From assembly GCF_048773025.1 (NCBI RefSeq), contig NW_027413957.1:6572001-6636000 (forward strand): a stretch of DNA of 64,000 bases, read 5' to 3'. Positions 46,201 to 58,682 of the stretch are shown one piece after another. The notes below the pieces were generated by a model, which saw only the letters and a program-made list of their open reading frames with translations, made no database searches and was not told where the DNA came from. This DNA comes from Camelus bactrianus (Eukaryota; Chordata; Mammalia; Artiodactyla; Camelidae). The position numbers and the translations under genes were made by a program. How positions within the stretch are numbered: the stretch's first letter is position 1; each line of letters begins with the position of its first letter.

Positions 46201-49200
46201 AGCTGCCTTGTGTCACAGGTGTTCCCTGGCAGGTGGAAGTCCGCTAATTACCTCTCCTGTCCATGGGGAGGCACTAGATGCTACCTGCGTTTCCAGCACA
46301 ACCCCCTCCTTTCCCCGGCAGCCCGCACAGGGAGGGACTCTGGGAAGACACTCGAAGGGCTCCTAGGAGATCCCGGGTGCTGCAGACAGAAGACGGAACC
46401 TCCCCACACTCAGAATTCCGGAACACGGTTGACTGTGTGGGGGATGTTCGGGGCCGACCTCCACGCAGCTGCCTGGTGTCACAGGTGTTCCCTGGCAGGG
46501 GGAAGTCCGCTAATTACCTCCCTTGTCCATGGGGAGGCACAAGATGCTACATGCTTTTCCAGACCAAGCTCCGCCATTCCCCGGCAGCCCGCACAGTGAG
46601 GGACTGGGATAAGACACTCGAAGGGCTCCTAGTTGAACCCGGGTGCTGCAGACATAAGACGGAACCTCCCCACACTCAGAATTCCGGAACACGGCTGACT
46701 GTGTGGGGGAGGTTCTGGGCCGCCCTCCACGCAGCTGCCTGGTGTCACAGGTGTTCCCTGGCAGGGGGAAGTCCGCTAATTACCTCCCTTGTCCATGGGG
46801 AAGCACAAGATTCTACCTGCTTTTCCAGCCCAACCTCCGCCATTTTCCGGCAGCCCGCACAGTGAGGGACTGGGGGAAAACACTGGAAGGGCTCCTAGGT
46901 GAACCCGGGTGCTGCAGACATAAGACGGAACCTCCCCATCCTCAGAATTCCGGAACACGTGTGACTGTGTGGGGGAGGTTCGTGGCCGCCTTCCACGCAG
47001 CTGCCTGTTGTCACAGGTGTTCCCTGGCAGGGTGAAGTCCGCTAATAACCTCCCTTGTCCATGGGGAGGAACAAGATGCTACCTTCTTTTCCAGCACAAC
47101 CCCCGCCTTTCCCCGGCAGCCCGCACAGGGAGGGACTGGGGGAAGACACTCGAAAGGCTCCTAGGAGAACTCGAGTGCTGCAGACAGAAGACGGAACCTC
47201 CCCACACTCAGAATTCCGGAACACGGGTGACTGTGTGGGTGAGGTTTAGGGCCGCACTCCACAGAGCTTCCTGGTGTCACAGTTGTTCCCTGGCAGGGGG
47301 AAGTCCGCTAATTACCTCCCTTGTCCATGGGGAGGCACTAGATGCTAACTGCTTTTCCAGCCCAACCCCCGCCTTTCCCCGGCTGCCCGCACAGTGTGTG
47401 ACTCGGGGAAGACTCTCGAATGGCTCCTAGGAGATCCCAGGTGCTGCAGACAGAAGAAGGAACCTCCCCACACTCAGAATTCCGGAACATGGATGACTGT
47501 GTGGGGGAGGTTCGGGGCCGCCCTCCACGCAGCTGCCTTGTGTCACAGGTGTTCCCTGGCAGGTGGAAGTCCGCTAATTACCTCCCATGTCCATGGGGAG
47601 GCACTAGATGCTACCTGCGTTTCCAGCACAACCCCCTCCTTTCCCCGGCAAACCGCACAGGGAGGGACTCTGGGAAGACACTCGAAGGGCTCCTAGGAGA
47701 TCCCGGGTGCTGCAGACTGAAGACGGAACCTCCCCACACTCAGAATTCCGGAACACGGTTGACTGTGTGGGGGAGGTTCGCGGCCGCCCTCCACGCAGCT
47801 GCCTGGTGTCACAGGTGTTCCCTGGCAGGTGGAAGTCCGCTAATTACCTCCCCTGTCCATGGGGAGGCACTAGATGCTACCTGCGTTTCCAGCACAACCC
47901 CCTCATTTCCCCGGCAGCCCGCACAGGGAGGGACTCTGGGAAGACACTCGAAGGGCTCCTAGGAGATCCCGGGTGCTGCAGACATAAGACGGAACCTCCC
48001 CACCCTCAGAATTCCGGAACACGGCTGACTGTGTGGGGGAGGTTCGTGGCCGCCCTCCACGCAGCTGCCTGGTGTCACAGGTGTTCCCTGGCAGGGGGAA
48101 GTCCGCTAATTACCTCCCTTGTCCATGGGGTGGCACAAGATGCTACCTTCTTTTCCAGCCCAACCCCCGCCGTTCCCCGGCAGCCCGCACAGTGAGGGAC
48201 TGGGGGAAGACACTCGAAAGGCTCCTAGGAGAACCCGGGTGCTGCAGACATAAGACGGAACCTCCCCACACTCATAATTCCGGAACACGTGTGACTGTGT
48301 GGGTGACGTTTTGGGCCACACTCCACGCAGCTTCCTGGTGTCACAGTTGATCCCTGGCAGGGTGAAGTCCGCTAATTACCTCCCTTGTCCATGTGGAGGC
48401 ACTAGATGCTACCTGCGTTTCCAGCCCAACCCCCGCCTTTCCCTGGCTGCCCGCACTGTGAGGGACTCGGGGAAGACTCTCGAAGGGCTCCTAGGAGATC
48501 CCGGGTGCTGCAGACATAAGACGGAACCTCCCCACACTCAGAATTCCGGAACACGGCTGACTGTGTGGGGAAGGATCGGGGCCGCCCTCCACGCAGCTGC
48601 CTGGTGTCACAGGTGTTCCCTGGCAGGGGGAAGTCCAATAATTACCTCCCTTGTCCATGGGGAGGCACTAGATGCTACCTGCTTTTCCAGCCCAACCCCC
48701 GCCTTTCCCCAGCAGCCCGCAAAGGGAGGGACTCTGGGAAGACACTCGAAGGGCTCCTAGGAGATCCCGGGTGCTGCAGACATAAGACGGAACCTCCCCA
48801 CACTCAGAATTCCGGAACACGGGTGACTGTTTGGGTGAGGTTTAGGGCCGCCCTCCACACAGCTTCCTGGTGTCACAGGTGTTCCCTGGTAGGGGGAAGA
48901 CCGCTAATTACCTCCCCTGTCCATGGGGAGGCACCAGATGCTACTTGTGTTTCCAGCCCAACCCCCGCCTTTCCCCGGCTGCCCGCACGGGGAGGGACTC
49001 GGTGAAGACTCTCGAAGGGCTCCTAGGAGATCCCGGGTGCTGCAAACAGAAGACGGAACCTCCCCACACTCAGAATTCCGGAACACGGGTGACTGTGTGG
49101 GTGAGTTTTAGAGCCGCCCTCCACACAGTTTCCTGGTGTCACAGGTGTTCCCTGGTAGGGGGAATACCGCTAATAACCTCCCTTGTCCATGGGGAGGCAC

Positions 49201-52200
49201 TAGATGCTACCTGAGTTTCCAGCCCAACCCCCGCAGCTCCCCGGCTGCCCGCACTGGGAGGGACTCGGGGAAGACTCTCGAAGGGCTCCTAGGAGATCAC
49301 GGGCGCTGCAGACATAAGACGGAACCTCCCCACACTCAGAATTCCGGAACACGGCTGACTGTGTGGGGAAGGTTCGGGGAAGAACTCCACGTAGCTGCCT
49401 GGTGTCACAGGAGTTCCCTGGCAAGGGGAAGTCCGCTAATTACCTCCCTTGTCCATGGGGAGGCACTAGATGCTACCTGCTTTTCCAGCCCAACCCCGCC
49501 TTTCCCCAGCAGCCCGCACAGGGAGGGACTTGGGGAAGACACTCGAAGAGCTCCAAGGAGAACTCGGGTGCTGCAGACATAAGACCCAACCTCCCCACAC
49601 TCAGTATTCCGGAACACGGGTGACTGTGTGGGTGAGGTTTAGGGCCGCCCTCCACACAGCTTCCTGGTGTCACAGGTGTTCCCTGGTAGGGGGAAGACCG
49701 CTAATTACCTCCCCGGTCCATGGGGAGACACTAGATGCTACCTGATTTTCCAGCCCAACCCCCAGTTTTCCCGGCTGCCCGCACTGGGAGGGACTCGGGG
49801 AAGACTCTCGAAGGGCTCCTAGGAGATCCCGGGTGCTGCAGACAGAAGACGGAACCTCCCCACACTCAGAATTCCGGAACACGGATGACTGTGTGGGGGA
49901 GGTTCGGGGCTGCCCTCCACGCAGCTGTCTTGTGTCACAGGTGTTCCCTGGCAGATGGAAGTTCGCTAATTACCTCCCCTGTCCATAGGGAGGCACTAGA
50001 TTCTACCTGCGTTTCCAGCACAACCCCCTCCGTTCCCCGGCAGCCCGCACAGTGAAGGACTCTGGGAACACACTCGAAGGGCTCCTAGGAGATCCCGGGT
50101 GCTGCAGACAGAAGACGGAACCTCCCCACACTCAGAATTCCGGAACACGGGTGACTCTTTGGGTGAGGTTTAGGGCCGCCCTCCACACAGCTTCCTGGTG
50201 TCACAGGTGTTCCCTGGTAGAGGGAAGACCTCTAATTACCTCCCATGTCCATGGGGAGGCACTAGATGCTACCTGAGTTTCCATCCCAACCCCCGACATT
50301 CCCCAGCAGCCCGCAAAGGGAGGGACTCTGGGAAGACACTGGAAGGGCTCCTAGGAGATCCCGGGTGCTGCAGACAGAAGACGGAACCTCCCCACACTCA
50401 GAATTCCGGAACACGGCTGACTGTGTGGGTGAGGTTTAGGGCCGCCCTCCACACAGCTTCCTGGTGTCACAGGTGTTCCCTGGTAGGGGGAAGACCGCTA
50501 ATTACCTCCCCTGTCCATGGGGAGGCACTAGATGCTACCTGAGTTTCCAGCCCAACCCCCGCAGCTCCCCGGCTGCCCGCACTGGGAGGGACTCGGGGAA
50601 GACTCTCGAAGGGCTCCTAGGAGATCCCGGGTGCTGCAGACATAAGACGGAACCTCCCCACACTCAGAATTCCGGAACACGTTTGACTGTGTCGGGGAGG
50701 TTCGGGGCCGCCCTCCACGCAGCTGCCTGGTGTCACAGGTGTTCCCTGGCAGGGGGAAGTCCGCTAATTTCCTCCCCTGTCCATGGGGAGGCACTAGATG
50801 CTACCTGCGTTTCCAGCCCAACCCCCGCCTTTTCCTGGCTGCCCGCACTGTGAGGGACTCGGGGAAGACTCTCTAAGGGCTCCTAGGAGATCCCGGGTGC
50901 TGTAGACATAAGACGGAACCTCCCCACACTCAGAATTCCGGAACACGGCTGACTGTGTGGGGAAGGTTCGGGGAAGCCCTCCACGCAGCTGCCTGGTGTC
51001 ACAGGAGTTCCCTGGCAGGGGGAAGTCCGCTAATTACCTCCCTTGTCCATGGGGAGGCACTAGATGCTACCTGCGTTTCCAGCCCAACCCCGCCTTTCCC
51101 CAGCAGCCCGCACAGGGAGGGACTTGGGGAAGACACTCGAAGAGCTCCAAGGAGAACCCGGGTGCTGCAGACATAAGAACCAACCTCCCCACACTCAGAA
51201 TTCCGGAACACGGTTGACTGTCTGGGGGAAGTTCGGGGCCTCCCTCCACGCAGCTGCCTGGTTTCACAGGTGTTCCCTGGCAGGGGGAAGTCCGCTAATT
51301 ACCTCCCTTGTCCATGGGGAGGCACAAGATGCTACCTGCTTTTCCAGCCCAACCCCCGCCTTTCCCCGCCATCCCGCACAGGGAGGGACTGGGCGAAGAC
51401 ACTCGAAAGGCTCCTAGGAGAACCCGGGTGCTGCAGACAGAAGATGGAACCTCCCCACACTCAGAATTCCGGAACACGGGTGACTATGTGGGTGAGGTTT
51501 AGGGCCGCCCTCCACACAGCTTCCTGGTGTCACAGGTGTTCCCTGGTAGGGGGAAGACCGCTAATTACCTCCCCGGTCCATGGGGAGACAATAGATGCTA
51601 CCTGAGTTTCCAGCCCAACCCCGGTTTTCCCGGCTGCCCGCACTGGGAGGGACTCGGGGAAGACTCTCGAAGGGCTCCTAGGAGATCCCGGGTGCGGCAG
51701 ACAGAAGACGGAACCTCCCCACACTCAGAATTCCGGAACACGGATGACTGTGTGGGGGAGGTTCGGGGCTGCCCTCCACGCAGCTGCCTTGTGTCACAGG
51801 TGTTCCCTGGCAGGTGGAAGTTCGCTAATTACCTCCCCTGTCCATGGGGAGGCACTAGATGCTACCTGCGTTTCCAGCACAACCCCCTCCGTTCCCCGGC
51901 AGCCCGCACAGGGAGGGACTCTGGGAAGACACTCGAAGGGCTCCTAGGAGATCCCGGGTGCTGCAGACAGAAGACGGAACCTCCCCACACTCAGAATTCC
52001 GGAACACGGTTGACTGTCTGGGGGAAGTCCGGGGCCGCCCTCCACGCAGCTGCCTGGTTTCACAGGTGTTCCCTGGCAGGGGGAAGTCCGCTAATTACCT
52101 CCCTTGTCCATGGGGAGGCACAAGATGCTACCTGCTTTTCCAGCCCAACCCCCGCCTTTCCCCGCCATCCCGCACAGGGAGGGACTGGGGGAAGACACTC

Positions 52201-52246
52201 GAAAGGCTCCTAGGAGAACCCGGGTGCTGCAGACAGAAGATGGAAC
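43201..52246 (+). repeat. Most diverged stretch of the satellite array
   Basis: About 34 monomers of the same 266-bp family but with more private substitutions than elsewhere, for example CACGAATCTGCC near 44869, CCCTTTCAGGGCGAAG near 44895, CCAAGCTCCGCC near 46563 and GTGTGTGACTCGG near 47394. Few long blocks recur elsewhere. Local echoes are 49.36-49.62 kb with 50.96-51.22 kb (offset 1594, six monomers), 49.68 kb with 51.54 kb (offset 1858) and 51.30-51.48 kb with 52.09-52.27 kb (offset 796). It looks older or less homogenised than its neighbours. No gene or other element is seen. Confidence 0.8.
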
Positions 52247-53842
52247 CTCCCCACACTCAGAATTCCGGAACACGTGTGACTGTGTGGGTGAGGTTTAGGG
52301 CCGCACTCCACGCAGCTTCCTGGTGTCACAGTTGTTCCCTGGCAGGGGGAAGTCCGCTAATTACCTCCCTTGTCCATGGGGAGGCACTAGATGCTACCTG
52401 CTTTTCCAGCCCAACCTCCGCCGTTCCCCGGCTGCCCGCACTGGGAGGGACTCGGGGAAGACTCTCGAAGGGCTCCTAGGAGATCCCGGGTGCTGCAGAC
52501 ATAAGACGGAACCTCCCCACACTCAGAATTCCGGAACACGGCTGACTGTCTGGGGGAGGTTCGGGGCCGCCCTCCACGCAGCTGCCTGGTGTCACAGGTG
52601 TTCCCTGGCAGATGGAATTCCGCTAACTACCTCCCCTGTCCATGGGGAGGCACTAGATGCTACCTGCGTTTTCAGCACAACCCCCTCCTTTCCCCGGCAG
52701 CCCGCACAGGGAGGGACTCTGGGAAGACACTCGAAGGGCTCCTAGGGGATCCCGGGTGCTGCAGACAGAAGACGGAACCTCCCCACACTCAGAATTCCGG
52801 AACATGGGTGACTGTGTGGGTGAGGTTTAGGGCCGCACTCCACACAGCTTCCTGGTGTCACAGGTGTTCCCTGGCAGGGGGAAGTCCGCTAATTAACTCC
52901 CTTGTCCATGGGGAGGCTCAAGATGCTACCTGCTTTTCCAGCCCAACCTCTGCCATTCCCCGGCAGTCCGCACAGTGAGGGACTGGGGGAAGACACTCGA
53001 AAGGCTCCTAGGTGAACCCGGGTGCTGCAGACATAAGACGGAACCTCCCCACACTCAGAATTCCGGAACACGGCTGACTGTGTGGGAGAGGTTCGGGGCG
53101 GCCCTCCACGCAGCTGCCTTGTGTCACAGGTGTTCCCTGGCAGGTGGAAGTCCGCTAATTACCTCCCTTGTCCATGGGGAGGCACTAGATGCTACCTGCC
53201 TTTCCAGGCCAACCCCCGCCTTTCCCCAGCAGCCCGCACAGGGAGGGACTTGTGGAAGACACTCGAAGGGCTCCTAGGAGAAATCGGGTGCTGCAGACAT
53301 AAGACGGAACCTCCCCACACTCAGAATTCCGGAACACGGATGAGTGTGTTGGGGAGGTTCGGGGCCGCCCTCCACGCAGCTGCCTTGTGTCACAGGTGTT
53401 CCCTGGCAGGTGGAAGTCCGCTAATTACCTCCCTTGTCCATGGGGAGACATTAGATGCTACCAGCGTTTCCAGCACAACCCCCTCCTTTCCCAGGCAGCC
53501 CGCACAGGGAGGGTCTCTGGGAAGACAGTCGAAGGGCTCCTAGGAGATCCCGGGTGCTGCAGACAGAAGACGGAACCTCCCCACACTCAGAATTCCGGAA
53601 CACGTTTGACTGTGTGGGGGAGGTACGGGGCCGCTCTCCACGCAGCTGCCTGGTGTCACAGGTGTTCCCTGGCAGGTGGAAGTCCGCTAATTACCTCCCC
53701 TGTCCATGGGGAGGCACTAGATGCTACCTGCGTTTCCAGCACAACCCCCTCCTTTCCCCGGCAGCCCGCACAGGGAGGGACTCTGGGAAGACACTCGAAG
53801 GGCTCCTAGGAGATCCCGGGTGCTGCAGACAGAAGACGGAAC
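52247..53842 (+). repeat. Tandem 6-monomer duplication, copy 1 (1596 bp)
   Basis: Exactly 6 x 266 bp, followed at once by a second copy. The left edge is set by CAGAAGATGG at 52246 against CAGAAGACGG one period later, and by cassettes before that which do not match. Rare shared marks include GCTAACTACC, GCGTTTTCAGC, GGAACATGGGTG, AATTAACTCCC, GAGGCTCAAG, GGAGAAATCGGG and GGGTCTCTGGG. One difference was seen: G at 52747 against A at 54343. Confidence 0.92.
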
Positions 53843-55438
53843 CTCCCCACACTCAGAATTCCGGAACACGTGTGACTGTGTGGGTGAGGTTTAGGGCCGC
53901 ACTCCACGCAGCTTCCTGGTGTCACAGTTGTTCCCTGGCAGGGGGAAGTCCGCTAATTACCTCCCTTGTCCATGGGGAGGCACTAGATGCTACCTGCTTT
54001 TCCAGCCCAACCTCCGCCGTTCCCCGGCTGCCCGCACTGGGAGGGACTCGGGGAAGACTCTCGAAGGGCTCCTAGGAGATCCCGGGTGCTGCAGACATAA
54101 GACGGAACCTCCCCACACTCAGAATTCCGGAACACGGCTGACTGTCTGGGGGAGGTTCGGGGCCGCCCTCCACGCAGCTGCCTGGTGTCACAGGTGTTCC
54201 CTGGCAGATGGAATTCCGCTAACTACCTCCCCTGTCCATGGGGAGGCACTAGATGCTACCTGCGTTTTCAGCACAACCCCCTCCTTTCCCCGGCAGCCCG
54301 CACAGGGAGGGACTCTGGGAAGACACTCGAAGGGCTCCTAGGAGATCCCGGGTGCTGCAGACAGAAGACGGAACCTCCCCACACTCAGAATTCCGGAACA
54401 TGGGTGACTGTGTGGGTGAGGTTTAGGGCCGCACTCCACACAGCTTCCTGGTGTCACAGGTGTTCCCTGGCAGGGGGAAGTCCGCTAATTAACTCCCTTG
54501 TCCATGGGGAGGCTCAAGATGCTACCTGCTTTTCCAGCCCAACCTCTGCCATTCCCCGGCAGTCCGCACAGTGAGGGACTGGGGGAAGACACTCGAAAGG
54601 CTCCTAGGTGAACCCGGGTGCTGCAGACATAAGACGGAACCTCCCCACACTCAGAATTCCGGAACACGGCTGACTGTGTGGGAGAGGTTCGGGGCGGCCC
54701 TCCACGCAGCTGCCTTGTGTCACAGGTGTTCCCTGGCAGGTGGAAGTCCGCTAATTACCTCCCTTGTCCATGGGGAGGCACTAGATGCTACCTGCCTTTC
54801 CAGGCCAACCCCCGCCTTTCCCCAGCAGCCCGCACAGGGAGGGACTTGTGGAAGACACTCGAAGGGCTCCTAGGAGAAATCGGGTGCTGCAGACATAAGA
54901 CGGAACCTCCCCACACTCAGAATTCCGGAACACGGATGAGTGTGTTGGGGAGGTTCGGGGCCGCCCTCCACGCAGCTGCCTTGTGTCACAGGTGTTCCCT
55001 GGCAGGTGGAAGTCCGCTAATTACCTCCCTTGTCCATGGGGAGACATTAGATGCTACCAGCGTTTCCAGCACAACCCCCTCCTTTCCCAGGCAGCCCGCA
55101 CAGGGAGGGTCTCTGGGAAGACAGTCGAAGGGCTCCTAGGAGATCCCGGGTGCTGCAGACAGAAGACGGAACCTCCCCACACTCAGAATTCCGGAACACG
55201 TTTGACTGTGTGGGGGAGGTACGGGGCCGCTCTCCACGCAGCTGCCTGGTGTCACAGGTGTTCCCTGGCAGGTGGAAGTCCGCTAATTACCTCCCCTGTC
55301 CATGGGGAGGCACTAGATGCTACCTGCGTTTCCAGCACAACCCCCTCCTTTCCCCGGCAGCCCGCACAGGGAGGGACTCTGGGAAGACACTCGAAGGGCT
55401 CCTAGGAGATCCCGGGTGCTGCAGACAGAAGACGGAAC
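53843..55438 (+). repeat. Tandem 6-monomer duplication, copy 2 (1596 bp)
   Basis: Second copy of the 1596-bp block. The match breaks right after the end of this copy, where GGAACACGGTTGACTG replaces the GGAACACGTGTGACTG that starts each copy, so there is no third copy. With about one change in 1.6 kb it is the freshest large event in the window. Confidence 0.92.
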
Positions 55439-58400
55439 CTCCCCACACTCAGAATTCCGGAACACGGTTGACTGTGTGGGGGAGGTTCGGGGCCGCCCTC
55501 CACGCAGCTGCCTGGTGTCACAGGTGTTCCCTGGCAGAGGGAAGTCCGCTAATTACCTCCCTTGTCCATGGGGAGGCACAAGATGCTACCTGCTTTTCCA
55601 GCCCAATCTCCGCCATTCCCCGGCAGCCCGCACAGTGAGGGACTGGGGGAAGACACTCGAAGGGCTCCTAGGTGAACCCGGGTGCTGCAGACATAAGACG
55701 GAACCTCCCCACCCTCAGAATTCCGGAACACGGCTGACTGTGTGGGGGAGGTTCGGGGCCGCCCTCCACGCAGCTGCCTGGTGTCACAGGTGTTCCCTTG
55801 CAGGGGGAAGTCCGCTAATTACCTCCCTTGTCCATGGGGAGGCACAAGATGCTACCTGCTTTTCCAGCCCAACCCCCGCCTTTCCCCGGCAGCCCGCACA
55901 GGGAGGGACTGGGGGAAGACACTCGAAAGGCTCCTAGGAGAACCCGGGTGCTGCAGACAGAAGACGGAACCTCCCCACACTCAGAATTCCGGAACACGTG
56001 TGACTGTGTGGGTGAGGTTTAAGGCCGCACTCCACGCAGCTTCCTGGTGTCACAGGTGTTCCCTGGCAGGGGGAAGTCCGCTAATTACCTCCCTTGTCCA
56101 TGGGGAGGCACGAGATGCTACCTGCTTTTCCAGCCCAACCCCCTCCTTTCCCCAGCAGCCCGCACAGGTAGGGACTTGGGGAAGACACTCGAAAGGCTCC
56201 TAGGAGAACCCGGTTGCTGCAGACATAAGACGGAACCTCCCCACACTCAGAATTCCGGAACACGGCTGACTGTGTGGGGGAGGTTTAGGACCGCCCTCCA
56301 CACAGCTTCCTGGTGTCACAGGTGTTCCCTGGTAGGGGGAAGACCGCTAATTACCTCCCCTGTCCATGGGGAGGCACTAGATGCTACCTGAGTTTCCAGC
56401 CCAACCCCCGCCTTTCCACGGCTGCCCGCACCGGGAGTGACTCGTGGAAGACTCTCGAAGGGCTCCTAGGAGATCCCGGGTGCTGCAGACAGAAGACGGA
56501 ACCTCCCCACACTCAGAATTCCGGAACACGGCTGACTGTGTGGGGAAGGTTCGGGGCCGCCATCCACGCAGCTGCCTGGTGTCACAGGTGTTCCCTGGCA
56601 GGGGGAAGTCCGCTAATTGCCTCCCTTGTCCATGGGGAGGCACTAGATGCTACCTGCTTTTCCAGCCCAACCCCCGCCTTTCCCCAGCAGCCCGCACAGG
56701 GAGGGACTTGGGGAAGACACTCGAAAGGCTCCTAGGAGAACCCGGGTGCTGCAGACATAAGACGGAACCTCCCCACACTCAGAATTCCGGAACACGGGTA
56801 ACTGTGTGGGTGAGGTTTAGGGCCGCCCTCCACACAGCATCCTGGTGTCACAGGTGTTCCCTGGTAGGGGGAAGACCGCTAATTACCTCCCTTGTCCATG
56901 GGGAGGCACTAGATGCTACCTGCTTTTCCAGCCCAACCCCCTCCTTTCCCCAGCAGCCCGCACAGGGAGGGACTTGGAGAAGACACTCGAAAGGCTCCTA
57001 GGAGAACCCGGGTGCTGCAGACATAAGACGGAACCTCCCCACACTCAGAATTCCGGAACACGGGTGACTGTGTTCGTGAGGTTTAGGGACGCGCTCCACA
57101 CAGCTTCCTGGTGTCACAGTTGTTCCCTGGCAGGGGGAAGTCCACTAATTACCTCCCTTGTCCATGGGGAGGCACTAGATGCTACCTGCTTTTCCAGCCC
57201 AACCCCCGCCGTTCCACGGCTGCCCGCACTGGGAGGGACTCGGGGAAGATTCTCGAAGCGCTCCTAGGAGATCCCGGGTGCTGCAGACATAAGACGGAAC
57301 CTCCCCACACTCAGAATTCCCGAACACGGCTGACTGTGTGGGGGAGGTTCGGGGCCGCCCTCCACGCAGCTGCCTGGTGTCACAGTTGTTCCCTGGAAGG
57401 TGGAAGTCCGCTAATTACCTCCCCTGTCCATGGGGAGGCACTAGATGCTACCTGCGTTTCCAGCACAACCCCCTCTTTCCCCGGCAGCCCGCACATGTAG
57501 GGACTCTGGGAAGACATTCGAAAGGCACCTAGGAGATCCCGAGTGCTGCAGACAGAACACGGAACCTCCCCACACTCAGAATTCCAGAACACGGTTGACT
57601 GTGTGGGGGAGGTTCGGGGCCGCCCTCCACGCAGCTGCCTGCTGTCACAGGTGTTCCCTGGCAGGAGGAAGTCCGCTAATTACCTCCACTGTCCATGGGG
57701 AGGCACTAGATGCTAATTGCTTTTCCAGCACAACCCCCTCCTTTCCCCAGCAGCCCGCACAGTGAGGGACTTGGGGAAGACACTCGAAGGGCTCCTAGGA
57801 GAACCCGAGTGCTGCAGACATAAGACGGAACCTCCCCACACTCAGAATTCCGGAACACGGGTGACTGTGTGGGTGAGGTTTAGGGCCGCCCTCCACGCAG
57901 CTGCCTGGTGTCACAGGTGTTCCCTGGCAGGGGGAAGTCCGCTAATTACCTCCCTTGTCCATGTGGAGGCACTAGATGCTACCTGCTTTTCCAGCCCAAC
58001 CCCCGCCGTTCCCCGGCTGCCCGCACTGGGAGGGACTCGGGGAAGACTCTCGAAGGGCTCCTAGGAGATCCCGGGTGCTGCAGACATAAGACGGAACCTC
58101 CCCACACTCAGAATTCCGGAACACGGCTGACTGTGTGGGGGAGGATCGGCGCCGCCCTCCACGCAGCTGCCTGGTGTCACAGGTGTTCCCTGGCAGGTGG
58201 AAGTACGCTAATTATCTCCCCTGTCCATGGGGAGGCACTAGATGCTACCTGCGTTTCCAGCCCAACCCCCGCCTTTCCCTGGCTGCCCGCACTGTGAGGG
58301 ACTCGGAGAAGACTCTCGAAGGGCTTCTACGAGATCCCGGGTGCTGCAGACATAAGACGGAACCTCCCCACACTCAGAATTCCGGAACACGGCTGACGGT

Positions 58401-58682
58401 GTGGTGAAGGTTCGGGGCCGCCCTCCACGAAGCTGCCTGTTGTCACAGGTGTTCCCTGGCAGGGGGAATTCCGCTAATTACCTCCCTTGTCCATGGGGAG
58501 GCACTAGATTCTACCTGCTTTTCCAGCCCAACCCCCGCCATTCCCCAGCAGCCCGCACAGGGAGGGACTTGGGGAAGACACTCGAAAGGCTCCTAGGAGA
58601 ACCCGGGAGCTGCAGACATAAGACGTAACCTTCCCACACTCAGAATTCCGGAACACGGGTGACTGTGTGGGTGAGGATTAGG
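55371..58682 (+). repeat. Segment duplicated about 5 kb downstream, copy 1
   Basis: Matches 60423-64000 in order: offset 5052 up to about 55.85 kb, offset 4786 from about 56.11 to 57.3 kb, and offset 5318 from about 57.34 kb on. The steps are whole monomers: the monomer at about 55.85-56.11 kb is missing from the downstream copy, and the downstream copy has two extra monomers at about 62.1-62.65 kb. Shared rare marks include CCCTTGCAGGGGG, GGCACGAGATG, CACCGGGAGTGACTCGTGG, GTGTTCGTGAGG and GCACATGTAGGGAC. Confidence 0.85.
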
